64,000 nucleotides of DNA from Angustibacter sp. Root456 (lineage in GTDB: Bacteria; Actinomycetota; Actinomycetes; Actinomycetales; Angustibacteraceae): contig NZ_LMER01000020.1 of assembly GCF_001426435.1 (NCBI RefSeq), positions 388,240-452,239 of the forward strand. Direction: 5' to 3'. Made by a program: the position numbers and the translations under genes. Shown here one piece after another: positions 1 to 10,379 of this stretch. Each line of letters opens with the position of its first letter. Position 1 is the stretch's first letter. The notes below the pieces were generated by a model that was not told the DNA's origin, ran no database searches, and was given only the letters and a program-made list of their open reading frames with translations.

Positions 1-49
1 GAGAGCAAATGCGTTGCGGCGCAGTGCCGCCGGCTGCGACGGTCTGCCG

Positions 50-469
50 ATGGGACTCGCCGTTCAGTGCCTCGACATCGACGCCGCCGACCCGCAGACG
101 CTTGCCACGTGCTGGCAGCAGGCGCTGGGCTGGCGCCGCACGCGCGACTCCGACGCGGGGGTGGTGCTCGAGCCACCCGAGGGCTCGCTGGAGGACGGCG
201 TGGTCCCGGACCTGCTGTTCAATCGTGTCCCGGAGGCCAAGGCGGGCAAGAACCGGCTCCATCTCGACCTTCGACCCGACGACCAGGACGCGGAGGTCGC
301 CCGGCTCATCGCCCTCGGGGCTGACCGCGTGGACGTCGGGCAGCCGGACGACGTCGCATGGGTCGTGATGTCGGACCCGGAGGGCAACGAGTTCTGCGTG
401 CTGCCGCCGTTGACGCCCGACCAGCGGGCCGAGCTGCAGAGAATCCGCGACGCTCGCCGCCTCTCGTGA
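50..469 (+). CDS. VOC (glyoxalase-like) family protein
   Basis: A protein of about 139 residues with the vicinal-oxygen-chelate fold pattern. Near the start is the 'D-A-A-D-P-Q-T-L-A-x-C-W' stretch, then L-H-L-D-L and a closing 'M-S-D-P-E-G-N-E-F-C-V-L' strand typical of glyoxalase/bleomycin-resistance-like single-domain proteins. The ATG at 50 is preferred because the domain begins right after it. A TTG at 14 in the same open frame would add 12 residues, and the frame stays open to the window edge. Its stop overlaps the next start by four bases, suggesting translational coupling. The substrate is not predictable. Confidence 0.8.
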   Translation: MGLAVQCLDIDAADPQTLATCWQQALGWRRTRDSDAGVVLEPPEGSLEDGVVPDLLFNRVPEAKAGKNRLHLDLRPDDQDAEVARLIALGADRVDVGQPDDVAWVVMSDPEGNEFCVLPPLTPDQRAELQRIRDARRLS

Positions 470-885
470 CCCCGCTCCACGTGACCGACGACGAACGCGC
501 GATCGACGACCTGGTCCGGACCTTCTTCGCCGCGTTCACGCAGGGCCCGGACCTGAGTGCGCGCCTCGACCAGCTGGCCGGCCTGTTCCTGCCGGAGGCG
601 CTCATCGTGCGCACCTGTGGCGCGGTGACCACCTACGACGTCGCCGAGTTCATCGCGCCCCGCCGTGAGCTGCTGACCAGCAGCCGCATCGCTGGCTTCC
701 GTGAGTGGGAGGTGGCCGGCACCACCCAGGTGTACGGCGACGTGGCGCATCACTGGTGCACGTACGCCAAGGCCTGGACCGAGGGTGGCGTGGCGGTGAC
801 CGGCGCCGGCGGCAAGACGATGCAGTTCGTGCGCATCGGCTCGGGCTGGAAGATCAGTGCGGTCGCGTGGGACGACGAGCGCTGA
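466..885 (+). CDS. SnoaL/NTF2-like family protein
   Basis: 139 residues in a compact cone-shaped NTF2-like fold pattern: an N-terminal helix (D-D-L-V-R-T-F-F-A-A-F), a middle beta segment and a C-terminal 'M-Q-F-V-R-I-G-S-G-W-K-I-S-A-V-A-W' strand pair. Such proteins are small-molecule binding or isomerase-like enzymes, and no catalytic set is recognisable. The GTG at 466 sits in a GTGA overlap with the preceding VOC gene. A second GTG at 481 is a possible start. The upstream extension of the frame is an out-of-frame shadow of the VOC gene. Confidence 0.75.
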   Translation: MTPLHVTDDERAIDDLVRTFFAAFTQGPDLSARLDQLAGLFLPEALIVRTCGAVTTYDVAEFIAPRRELLTSSRIAGFREWEVAGTTQVYGDVAHHWCTYAKAWTEGGVAVTGAGGKTMQFVRIGSGWKISAVAWDDER

Positions 886-1105
886 CGCGACCGCCAGCAG
901 CCCTACCGGTCATGGATCGCCGCGCGAGAGCTGTCGCAGCGATGGCCGTGGCTGCAGGACGCCGACCGGCCGTCACACCGGCATCACCTGCGAGACGTCG
1001 ATCCTCCCGTCGCGCACTGCAATGGCCGGATGTGGCTCGCCCTTGCGGCTTGTGTGCGACCGCGGCCACTGAGCTGCTCGCCGGTGACCATGTCGAGGGT
1101 TGCTC

Positions 1106-1139
1106 CCGCTTGTCGAGGGGTACAACCCTCGGCAAGCGG
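1106..1139. other. strong intergenic stem-loop
   Basis: In the 886-1177 gap the arms at 1106-1119 and 1126-1139 pair over 14 positions with one G-U pair, closing a 6-base loop. No T-tract follows on either strand. It lies about 220 bases after the SnoaL-like gene and just beyond the tRNA-Leu terminator. It could stop transcription from both sides or be part of a small RNA. Nothing else gene-like is visible in this gap. Confidence 0.55.
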
Positions 1140-1177
1140 AGTGTCGCCCACTGAACGTGATCAGCGTCAGGGCAGCG

Positions 1178-1212
1178 AAAAGCCCCGGGACCAGAGGCTG
1201 GCCGCCGGGGCT
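1178..1212 (-). terminator. Rho-independent terminator of tRNA-Leu
   Basis: On the minus strand the arms AGCCCCGG and CCGGGGCT (1205-1212 and 1181-1188) flank a 16-base loop and are followed by TTTTC. It lies 6 bases past the tRNA 3' end, so it fits termination of the tRNA transcript. Confidence 0.7.
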
Positions 1213-1217
1213 GTGCG

Positions 1218-1300
1218 TGCGCGAGGGGGGATTTGAACCCCCACGCCCTTTCGGACACTGGCACCTGAAGCCAGCGCGTCTGCCGTTCCGCCACTCGCGC
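1218..1300 (-). tRNA. tRNA-Leu (anticodon CAG)
   Basis: An 83-base tRNA with the acceptor pair GCGCGAG/CTCGCGC, anticodon loop CTTCAGGTG reading CAG, a long class II variable arm and the T-arm GGGGGTTCAAATCCCCC. The discriminator base is A at 1218. CCA is not encoded. Confidence 0.97.
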
Positions 1301-1500
1301 ATGAACTTCGTTCGCCCAGCCGTGACCGAGCCCCGAAGTTCGCCGCTCAGGCTAGCACGGACGGGCGATGATCCTGTCCCCGGCTAGGATTGAGCGCAGG
1401 CCAGGCCAGCGCCCGCGACTGGACGCTGCGCCGCGCCCGGCGGCGGTCAGCCCGATCCGCGGTCGTCCCAGTCAGTGAGCGAGCGCGAAGGAGGTGCTGC

Positions 1501-2283
1501 GTGGGGGTGTTCGACCGGTTCGAGAAGGGCATCGAGCGAGCCGTGAACGGCGCGTTCGCCAAGGCGTTCCGCTCCGAGGTCCAGCCCGTCGAGATCGCGA
1601 GCGCCCTGCGACGCGCCGCCGACGACCGGGCCGCGGTCGTGGGCCGTGGCCGCACGCTCGTCCCCAATGCCTTCGTCGTCGAGCTCGGGTCCACCGACCA
1701 CGACCGCCTCTACGACTACGCCGACGCGTTGGCCGAGGAGTTCGCCGCCAACCTGCGCGAGCACGCCGAGCAGCAGGGCTACGCCTTCGTCGGCCCGGTG
1801 ACGGTGGAGTTCGAGGAGGTGCCCGACCTCGACACGGGCGTCTTCCGGGTGCGGGCAGCCACCGTGAAGGGACGCACCGAGCGCGGTCCCTCACCCGCAC
1901 CGATCCCCCGCGATCCCGAGACCGGCCCGGGCGTGCTGCGACCCCCGATGCACGCCGACCCGGGCCCGGTCACGCAGACCACCCCGGCCAGGCGTCCGTG
2001 GCTGGACGTCGACGGCCAGGCGTACCCGCTCGTCGGGAGCATCACCGTGATCGGCCGGGGCGACGACGCCGACATCGTGCTCGACGACCCGGGTGTGAGC
2101 CGCAAGCACGCCGAGATCCGGGTGACCGCCGACGGTCCGCACCTGGTCGCCTCCGTGCGCGACCTCGGCTCGACCAACGGCACCTTCGTCGACACCCAGC
2201 GCATCACCGCCACGCAGCTGGTCGAGGGGTCGACGATCATGCTCGGCCGTACCCGTGCCGTCTACCGCAGCGGAGAACGATGA
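1501..2283 (+). CDS. fhaA: FhaA: DUF3662 and FHA domain protein
   Basis: 260 residues. Residues 1-115 are the DUF3662 domain (starting V-G-V-F-D-R-F-E-K-G-I-E). A Pro-rich linker follows, then an FHA domain at about 165-258 with the phosphothreonine-binding residues in I-G-R-G, G-V-S-R-K-H-A-E and G-S-T-N-G-T. FhaA binds phosphorylated partners of PknA/PknB, such as the pseudokinase linked to MurJ, and restrains peptidoglycan synthesis. The GTG at 1501 is chosen because AAGGAGG lies 6 bases upstream and because DUF3662 begins there; the longer open frame back to 1390 has no such support. It is first in the fhaA-pknB operon. A TAGGAT at 1385-1390 could be the operon -10. Confidence 0.93.
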   Translation: MGVFDRFEKGIERAVNGAFAKAFRSEVQPVEIASALRRAADDRAAVVGRGRTLVPNAFVVELGSTDHDRLYDYADALAEEFAANLREHAEQQGYAFVGPVTVEFEEVPDLDTGVFRVRAATVKGRTERGPSPAPIPRDPETGPGVLRPPMHADPGPVTQTTPARRPWLDVDGQAYPLVGSITVIGRGDDADIVLDDPGVSRKHAEIRVTADGPHLVASVRDLGSTNGTFVDTQRITATQLVEGSTIMLGRTRAVYRSGER

Positions 2284-2771
2284 GCGAGCTCACCGTCACC
2301 GTCGTCCGGCTGGGACTGCTCGCAGTCCTGTGGGTGTTCGTGTTCTCGGTCGTGGGCGTGCTGCGCGGAGACCTGTTCGGCACGAAGGTCAGCCAACGCA
2401 GCGCACCACGCCCGGCGCCCGGGCCCCAGTCCGCCCCGTCCGGCCCGTCCGGCCGCCGCGGGCAGCGCACGAGCCGGCGCACGCCGTCGCACGTGCTGGT
2501 CTCCGAGGGGCCGCTCAAGGGCACCACGATCACCTTGGGCCAGAACTCCGTGCTCATCGGGCGCAACCCGGAGTCGACGCTCGTCCTCGACGACGACTAC
2601 GCGTCCGGCCGCCACGCACGCATCTACCCGGAGAACGGTGAGTGGTTCGTCGAGGACCTCGGCTCCACCAACGGCACGTTCTCCGGCACCCAACGCCTCA
2701 CCTCGCCGCTGAAGCTGCAGGTGGGCTCCACCCTGCGGATCGGCACCACGGTCCTCGAGCTGCGTAGGTAG
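2280..2771 (+). CDS. fhaB: FhaB/FipA: membrane-anchored FHA protein
   Basis: 163 residues: one transmembrane helix at about 8-30, a Ser/Pro/Arg-rich linker, then an FHA domain at about 80-160 with I-G-R-N, S-G-R-H-A-R and G-S-T-N-G-T. The cytoplasmic FHA domain reads Thr phosphorylation by PknA/PknB and helps link divisome components. The ATG overlaps the fhaA stop (ATGA at 2280-2283), so the two FHA proteins are probably translationally coupled. Confidence 0.92.
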   Translation: MSELTVTVVRLGLLAVLWVFVFSVVGVLRGDLFGTKVSQRSAPRPAPGPQSAPSGPSGRRGQRTSRRTPSHVLVSEGPLKGTTITLGQNSVLIGRNPESTLVLDDDYASGRHARIYPENGEWFVEDLGSTNGTFSGTQRLTSPLKLQVGSTLRIGTTVLELRR

Positions 2772-2777
2772 CCGCCG

Positions 2778-4178
2778 ATGCCCATGGCCTTCCGGTTCGC
2801 GGCGCGCTCGGACATCGGGCTCGGTCGCTACACCAACAACCAGGACTCCGGCTACGCCGGGCCGCACCTGCTCGCCGTCTGCGACGGCATGGGCGGTCAC
2901 GCCGCCGGTGACGTCGCGAGCTCGATCGCGCTGGGCCGGCTGGTCGCCCTCGACGGGGAGTCGCACGGCGGTGACGCCCTGACCCAGCTCGAGCGCACGC
3001 TGCACGAAGCCAACGCCGAGCTGCGCGAGCGTGCCGCGGGCGACCCGACGCTGCACGGCATGGGCACCACGGCGACGGCCGTGGTGCTGCACGGTCAGCG
3101 CATCTCGATGGCGCACATCGGCGACTCGCGGTGCTACCGCTGGCGCGACGGCGAACTCACGCGGCTCACCCACGACCACACGTTCGTGCAGAGCCTCGTC
3201 GACGAGGGCCGCATCACCGAGGAGGAGGCCGAGCGTCACCCGCAACGCTCGGTGATCACGCGCGTCCTCACCGGCCACCCGGACGACGAACCCGACCTGT
3301 CCGTGCGCGAGACGCGGGTGGGCGACCGCTACGTCGTGTGCTCCGACGGGCTCACCGGCGTCGTCCGTGACGAGACGCTCGCCGAGCTGCTGGGTGAGCA
3401 CGACGACCCCGGCGCCTGCGCCGAGGCGCTCGTGAGCCTGGCCCTGCGCGGTGGTGGGGCCGACAACATCACCTGCGTCGTCGCGCACGTGGTCGACGCC
3501 GCCGACGCCCCGCCGAGCTCGGTGCCCGAGACCGTGGGATCGGCCGCCGTGCGCGCCGCCGCCAGCACCTCGCAGCCGCAGTCGCCAGCCGCCAAGGCAG
3601 CCGCACTCACCCGTCCGCAGCCCGCAGCCGACGACGACGTCGACGAGCCCGCGGTTGGACCCCCTGCCTCCAGCCGGCGGTGGACCCTGCGGGTGCTCGC
3701 CGCGCTCGTGGTGGCTGCCGTCCTCGGCGCCGGCGGGTACGCGGCGTACGCGTGGAGCCAGCAGCAGTACTTCGTGGGCGCGGCCGGCCAGAACGTGGCC
3801 ATCTACCGCGGGCTGCCGCAGGACATCGGGCCGGTGCGGATGTCGCACGTCTACGAGCGGCAGGACGTCACGCTCGACCAGCTGCCGGAGTACTCCGCCG
3901 AGCAGGTGCGTGGCGGGATCACCGTGGCTGACCTCGGCGCCGCCCGCGACAAGGTGAGCGAGCTGCGCACGCAGGCCTGCTCGCAGAGCACACCCACGCC
4001 GTCCGCGACACCGACGACCACGCCGACGACCACGCCCACGACCACCCCGAACCCCACCGCGAGCGCCTCGGCGCTCCCGACCGCGTCGAGCGCCCCCAGC
4101 CTGACGCCGACCCCGACGGCCAGTCCCACGGCGAGCGCCAACGCGCCGGCCCCGAGCGACTGCGTGCAGGTGGGCTGA
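2778..4178 (+). CDS. pstP: PstP: PP2C-family Ser/Thr phosphatase
   Basis: 466 residues. The PP2C catalytic domain spans about 5-238, with metal-binding motifs D-G-M-G-G-H (36-41), G-D-S-R (115-118), D-G-L-T-G (190-194) and A-D-N-I-T (228-232). An acidic linker, one transmembrane helix (about 302-326) and an extracellular part ending in a Thr/Pro/Ser-rich tail (about 403-460, low-complexity coding DNA) follow. It dephosphorylates PknA, PknB and their substrates, so it sets the steady state of the pathway encoded by this operon. An in-frame ATG two codons downstream is an alternative start. Confidence 0.95.
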   Translation: MPMAFRFAARSDIGLGRYTNNQDSGYAGPHLLAVCDGMGGHAAGDVASSIALGRLVALDGESHGGDALTQLERTLHEANAELRERAAGDPTLHGMGTTATAVVLHGQRISMAHIGDSRCYRWRDGELTRLTHDHTFVQSLVDEGRITEEEAERHPQRSVITRVLTGHPDDEPDLSVRETRVGDRYVVCSDGLTGVVRDETLAELLGEHDDPGACAEALVSLALRGGGADNITCVVAHVVDAADAPPSSVPETVGSAAVRAAASTSQPQSPAAKAAALTRPQPAADDDVDEPAVGPPASSRRWTLRVLAALVVAAVLGAGGYAAYAWSQQQYFVGAAGQNVAIYRGLPQDIGPVRMSHVYERQDVTLDQLPEYSAEQVRGGITVADLGAARDKVSELRTQACSQSTPTPSATPTTTPTTTPTTTPNPTASASALPTASSAPSLTPTPTASPTASANAPAPSDCVQVG

Positions 4179-5560
4179 TGTCGGTCGTCACCACCGTCGT
4201 GCCCCGCACCCGCCGTGGTGTCGAGCTGGTGCTGCTCGTGTTCGCCGTCGGCATCGTGCTGCTGGCCTACGCGAACGTCGGCCTCGCCGTCGACGGCACG
4301 CTGCCTCCGAGCCTGCTCACCTACGGGCTCGGGCTGATCGTGCTGGTGGGTGCCGTGCACCTGCTGCTTCGGTGGCGCGCCGCGTACGCCGACCCCGTGC
4401 TGCTGCCGATCGCCACCGTGCTCAACGGCCTGGGCCTGGTGATGATCCACCGGCTCGACCTCGCCGAGCAGCGCACGGGCGGTGGCATGGCGGCCCGTCA
4501 GCTGCTGTGGATGGCCGTCGGGGTCGTGCTGTGCCTCGCCGTGCTGTGGTTCGTGCGCGACCACCGGCGACTGCAGCGGTACACCTACACCGCGTTGGCC
4601 GCCGGTGTCGGGCTGCTGTTGCTGCCGCTGCTGCCGGTGATCGGCAAGAACATCAACGGCTCACGCATCTGGGTCGGCGTTGGGCCGCTGTCGTTCCAGC
4701 CCGGTGAGATCGCGAAGATCTGCCTGGCCATGTTCTTCGCCGGCTACCTGGTGCAGGCGCGCGACTCCCTGGCGCTGGTCGGGCGCCGGTTCATCGGCAT
4801 CTCGCTGCCTCGCGGTCGCGACCTCGGCCCGATCCTCGTGGCGTGGGGCTTCAGCCTCGCGGTGCTCGTGTTCGAGCGCGACCTCGGCTCGTCGCTGCTG
4901 TACTTCGGCCTGTTCGTCGCGATGCTCTACGTCGCCACCGAGCGCAAGGGCTGGATCGCGATCGGCCTGGCGATGTTCGTCGCGGGCTCCTACGTCGCGT
5001 ACCTGCTCTTCGGGCACGTGCAACAGCGCGTGCTGCTGTGGCTGCACCCGTTCTCCAGCAAGGCGTTGGAGGTCAGCGACCAGCTCGTGCGCGGCATGTT
5101 CGGGATGGCCGACGGCGGCCTGCTGGGCACGGGGCTGGGCCGCGGGCGTCCCGACCTCACCTACTACGCCGAGAGCGACTTCATCGTCCCCTCCTTCGCC
5201 GAGGAGATCGGGCTGGTCGGCCTGTTCGCGCTGCTGCTGCTCTACCTGCTGTTCGTCGAGCGGGGCCTGCGCACGGCGATCGGCGTCCGCGACGGCTACG
5301 GCAAGCTGCTCGCCACCGGCCTGGCGTTCACGGTGGCGCTGCAGTGCTTCGTGGTGGTCGGCGGCGTCACCCGGCTGATCCCGCTCACCGGCCTCACGAT
5401 GCCGTTCCTGTCGGCCGGCGGGTCATCGCTCATCGCGAACTGGGCGATCCTGGGGTTGCTGCTGCGCATCAGCGACCAGGCGCGGCGCCCGGCCCCGGTC
5501 GTCCGCGCGGACGTGCTGACGGGTGATGACGCGCCCACCGAGGTGGTGAAGCTGCGGTGA
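4178..5560 (+). CDS. rodA: RodA/FtsW-type SEDS peptidoglycan polymerase
   Basis: 460 residues, almost entirely hydrophobic helices, with the FtsW/RodA/SpoVE pattern, including the conserved periplasmic loop around 'G-I-G-K-N-I-N-G-S-R-I-W' and the C-terminal 'P-L-T-G-L-T-M-P-F-L-S-A-G-G-S-S' signature. SEDS proteins polymerise lipid II into glycan strands with a partner class B PBP, here the next gene, pbpA. The ATG shares one base with the pstP stop. Placement between pstP and pbpA is the conserved actinobacterial arrangement. Confidence 0.94.
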   Translation: MSVVTTVVPRTRRGVELVLLVFAVGIVLLAYANVGLAVDGTLPPSLLTYGLGLIVLVGAVHLLLRWRAAYADPVLLPIATVLNGLGLVMIHRLDLAEQRTGGGMAARQLLWMAVGVVLCLAVLWFVRDHRRLQRYTYTALAAGVGLLLLPLLPVIGKNINGSRIWVGVGPLSFQPGEIAKICLAMFFAGYLVQARDSLALVGRRFIGISLPRGRDLGPILVAWGFSLAVLVFERDLGSSLLYFGLFVAMLYVATERKGWIAIGLAMFVAGSYVAYLLFGHVQQRVLLWLHPFSSKALEVSDQLVRGMFGMADGGLLGTGLGRGRPDLTYYAESDFIVPSFAEEIGLVGLFALLLLYLLFVERGLRTAIGVRDGYGKLLATGLAFTVALQCFVVVGGVTRLIPLTGLTMPFLSAGGSSLIANWAILGLLLRISDQARRPAPVVRADVLTGDDAPTEVVKLR

Positions 5561-7007
5561 ACGCGCCCATCCGCCGGCTCGCCGCCGTCGTGCTCGTGCT
5601 CTTCGGTGGCCTGCTGCTGTCGTCGACGTACATCCAGTACGTCCAGGCGGCGTCGTTGCGTGACAAGCCGAACAACCGGCGCACGCTGCTCGAGAGCTAC
5701 AGCCGCGAGCGCGGCCCGATCCTGGTGAGCGGGCGGCCCATCGCCCGCTCCGTGCCCAGTGACGACGACCTCAAGTACGTCCGCAAGTACTCCGAACCCG
5801 AGCTGTACTCGCACGTCACGGGCTACTACTCCTTCGTGTACGGCGCCGGTGCCGGGATCGAGCGGGCCGAGAACGACCTGCTCTCCGGCTCCTCGGACGC
5901 GCTGTTCTACCGCCGCGTGGTCGACGTGCTCACCGGCCGCGCGCCGCAGGGTGCCTCGGTCGAGCTCACCATCGACCCGAAGGTGCAGAAGGCGGCGGCC
6001 GACGCGCTCGGCGACCAGCGCGGTGCCGTGGTCGCCCTCGACCCGCGCACCGGCGCGATCCTCGCGATGGTCAGCCACCCGACGTACGACCCGAACCGGC
6101 TGTCGAGCCACGACCTCGCAGCGGTGTCGAAGGCCTACAAGGAGCTCAACTCCGCTGACGGCGACCCGCTGGTCAACCGGGCGATCGGTGGCAACCTCTA
6201 CCCGCCGGGGTCGACGTTCAAGATCGTCACGGCAGCGGCGGCCCTCTCGAGCGGCAAGTACGACGAGAACTCCGTCATCCCCGGGCCGCCCTCGCTCGAC
6301 CTGCCGCTGACGAGCACCGACCTGCCCAACGACTTCAGCGGTGCGTGCGGCCCCGGCGGCAAGGTCGACCTCACCCGGGCCCTGCAGATCTCGTGCAACA
6401 CCGCGTTCGGCTACCTCGGCCTCCAGCTGGGTGGCAACGCGCTGCGCGAGCAGGCCCAGAAGTTCGGCTTCGGCGACCGGCTCACGGTGCCGATGCCGGT
6501 GACGCCCAGCCAGGTGCCGCAGGACATGAACCCCCCGCAGAGCGCGCAGGCGGCCATCGGCCAGTACGACGTGCGCGTGACGCCCCTGCAGATGGCCATG
6601 GTCAGCGCCGGCATCGCCAACCAGGGCGTGGTGATGTCGCCGTACATGGTGCAGACCGTGCGCAGCCCCGACCTCGACGTCATCGACCAGGCCGACCCAC
6701 AGCAGCTGAGCCGAGCCGTTAGCCCCGACGTCGCGGCACAGCTGACGCGCATGATGGTGCGGGTCGTCGAGGCGGGCACCGGCACGAGGGCGCAGATCCC
6801 CGGCATCAAGGTCGCCGGCAAGACCGGCACGGCCCAGCACGGCAAGGGCCTGCCGCCGCACGCCTGGTTCACCTCCTTCGCACCCGCCGACGACCCCAAG
6901 GTGGCGGTGGCCGTGGTCGTCGAGGACGGCGGCAAGGCGGGCAACGAGGCCTTCGGCGGCAAGATCGCGGCGCCCATCGCCAAGGCCGTGATGGAGGCGG
7001 TGCTGCG

Positions 7008-7011
<4 letters not shown>
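5557..7011 (+). CDS. pbpA: PbpA: class B penicillin-binding protein (transpeptidase)
   Basis: 484 residues: short cytoplasmic tail, transmembrane anchor at about 8-28, dimerisation region, and transpeptidase domain. The active-site motifs are intact: S219-T-F-K222, S279-C-N281 and K422-T-G. It crosslinks stem peptides on glycan made by the SEDS partner RodA encoded just upstream (GTGA overlap). Length and motifs fit the short PbpA type, without PASTA domains. In mycobacteria the homologue is phosphorylated by PknB, so regulation by the downstream kinases is likely. Confidence 0.95.
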
Positions 7012-8453
<1,442 letters not shown>

Positions 8454-8504
8454 GCCGTCGGCCGCTGCCCGCCGCACGAACCGCACGACGACGAAGGGCT
8501 CGAA

Positions 8505-10316
8505 GTGAACGCGACACCCCGCCTGCTCGGCGGCCGCTACGAGATCGGCGACCTGCTCGGCCGCGGTGGCATGGCCGAGGTGCACCTCGGCCGCGACACC
8601 CGGCTCGGGCGCACGGTCGCGATCAAGATGCTGCGCTCCGATCTCGCGCGGGACCCCTCGTTCCAGGCCCGGTTCCGCCGCGAGGCGCAGTCGGCCGCCG
8701 GGCTCAACCACCCCGCCATCGTCGCGGTCTACGACAGCGGTGAGGAGCCCGCCGTCGAGGGCGGCGTCCCTGTGCCGTACATCGTCATGGAGTACGTCGA
8801 GGGCCGCACGCTGCGCGAGCTCGCCGCGCCGGGACGGCCGATGCCGTGGCGCGAGGCCCTCACCGTGATGTCCGGCGTGCTGGCGGCCCTCGCCTACAGC
8901 CACCGTGCCGGCATCGTGCACCGTGACATCAAGCCGGCCAACGTCATGGTGACGCCCACGGGCGACGTCAAGGTGATGGACTTCGGCATCGCCCGGGCGA
9001 TCGCGGACTCCTCGGCGACGATGACGCAGACCCAGGCGGTCATCGGCACTGCGCAGTACCTCTCGCCGGAGCAGGCCCGCGGCGAGACCGTCGACGCGCG
9101 CAGCGACCTGTACTCGGCCGGGTGCCTGATGTTCGAGCTGCTCACCGGTCGGCCGCCGTTCGTCGCGGACTCGCCCGTGGCCGTGGCCTACCAGCACGTC
9201 GGCGAGCAGGCGCCCGCCCCCAGCTCGGTGGCGGACGACGTCCCGGACGCCGTCGACGCGATCGTGCTGCACGCCCTGCAGAAGGAGCGCGGCGGCCGCT
9301 ACCAGACCGCCGACGACTTTCGCGACGACGTCGACGCCGTGCTGTCCGGACGCCGGATCAGCAGCGCGGCGCTGGGCGCTGTGGCTGGTGCGGCCGCAGC
9401 CGGGGCGGCCACCGAGGCTCTTGGTGCCGTGCCGGCGGCTGCCGCCACCACGACGCTGCCGGCAGCCGTACCCGAGGCCGCGATCCTGCCCGACAACGGC
9501 CGGGACGACGACGACACGCCGAACCGCACCGGCCTGTGGGTGCTGCTCGGCCTGCTGGCGGCTGCGCTCCTGGCCGTCGCGGTGCTCGTGCTGCCGGGCA
9601 TGCTCGGATCCGGTGGCCCCGACACCCCGGTGGCGCAGAAGGTGGCGGTGCCGGACCTCAGCGGCAAGACGGTCGAGGAGGCCACCGCGGCCCTCAAGGC
9701 CAAGGGCCTCACGCTCGGCGAGCAGACCACCCGCGCCGACGACACCGTGCCGCAGGACCAGATCATCGAGCAGGACCCCGCGTCCGGCGCGCAGGTCGAC
9801 GAGGGCACCGCAGTGGCGGTGGTGGTCTCGACGGGGCCGGAGTCGGTGGGAGTGCCCGACCTGGTCGGCAAGACCAAGGCCCAGGCCAAGGCCGCCCTGG
9901 AGCAGGCCGGTCTGCAGCTCGGCGACGTCACCGAGACCGACACCACCGAGCAGGAGAAGGGACGGGTCATGTCGAGCAACCCGTCGTCCGGTGACCAGGT
10001 CGCCAAGGACACCAAGGTGGCCATCGAGATCGCGAGCGGCAAGGTCAAGGTGCCGAACGTCATCGGTCAGCCGCTGGCCGATGCCACCACGACGCTCACT
10101 GACGCCGGCCTGAAGGTCAAGGCAGTGAAGTACGAGGTGAGCACCCAGCCTGAGGGCACGGTGACGTCCCAGACCCACCAGAACGACACCGTCGAGCAGG
10201 GCACCGTGATCGAGCTGGTGATCGCCAAGGCGGCACCGAGCACCCCCACCGAGACCGCGACACCCACCGAGACCGCCACGCCCACGCCCACGAGCACGGG
10301 GACACCGACGGACTAG
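8505..10316 (+). CDS. pknB: PknB-like Ser/Thr protein kinase with three PASTA domains
   Basis: 603 residues. Kinase domain about 10-275 with G-R-G-G-M-A-E, Lys41, H139-R-D141 and D-F-G. A single transmembrane helix lies at about 343-366. Three tandem PASTA repeats follow (about 380-445, 446-511, 512-577), each starting V-P-D/N-L/V-x-G, and then a Thr/Pro tail. PASTA repeats bind muropeptides or lipid II and bring the kinase to sites of wall synthesis. The GTG at 8505 is 51 bases after pknA and is preceded by GAAGGGCTCGAA. This is the last gene of the operon, with a terminator immediately downstream. Confidence 0.95.
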   Translation: MNATPRLLGGRYEIGDLLGRGGMAEVHLGRDTRLGRTVAIKMLRSDLARDPSFQARFRREAQSAAGLNHPAIVAVYDSGEEPAVEGGVPVPYIVMEYVEGRTLRELAAPGRPMPWREALTVMSGVLAALAYSHRAGIVHRDIKPANVMVTPTGDVKVMDFGIARAIADSSATMTQTQAVIGTAQYLSPEQARGETVDARSDLYSAGCLMFELLTGRPPFVADSPVAVAYQHVGEQAPAPSSVADDVPDAVDAIVLHALQKERGGRYQTADDFRDDVDAVLSGRRISSAALGAVAGAAAAGAATEALGAVPAAAATTTLPAAVPEAAILPDNGRDDDDTPNRTGLWVLLGLLAAALLAVAVLVLPGMLGSGGPDTPVAQKVAVPDLSGKTVEEATAALKAKGLTLGEQTTRADDTVPQDQIIEQDPASGAQVDEGTAVAVVVSTGPESVGVPDLVGKTKAQAKAALEQAGLQLGDVTETDTTEQEKGRVMSSNPSSGDQVAKDTKVAIEIASGKVKVPNVIGQPLADATTTLTDAGLKVKAVKYEVSTQPEGTVTSQTHQNDTVEQGTVIELVIAKAAPSTPTETATPTETATPTPTSTGTPTD

Positions 10317-10344
10317 ACCCCGAGGCAGCACCGATCACAGGCGA

Positions 10345-10373
10345 CGACCCCGGGGTGGCTCACCCCGGGGTCG
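10345..10373. terminator. bidirectional terminator between pknB and the pabA-like gene
   Basis: A perfect 13-bp inverted repeat (10345-10357 and 10361-10373) closes a 3-base loop, GCT. It lies between the convergent pknB (+) and amidotransferase (-) stops and can serve both. There is no clear U-tract, as is common in GC-rich actinobacteria. Confidence 0.8.
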
Positions 10374-10379
10374 TGGCTG

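Noticed and set aside
4010-4150. A tandem repeat or mobile element in the GC-rich ACC/ACG run
   Set aside because: It encodes the Thr/Pro-rich extracellular tail of PstP, a common low-complexity feature.
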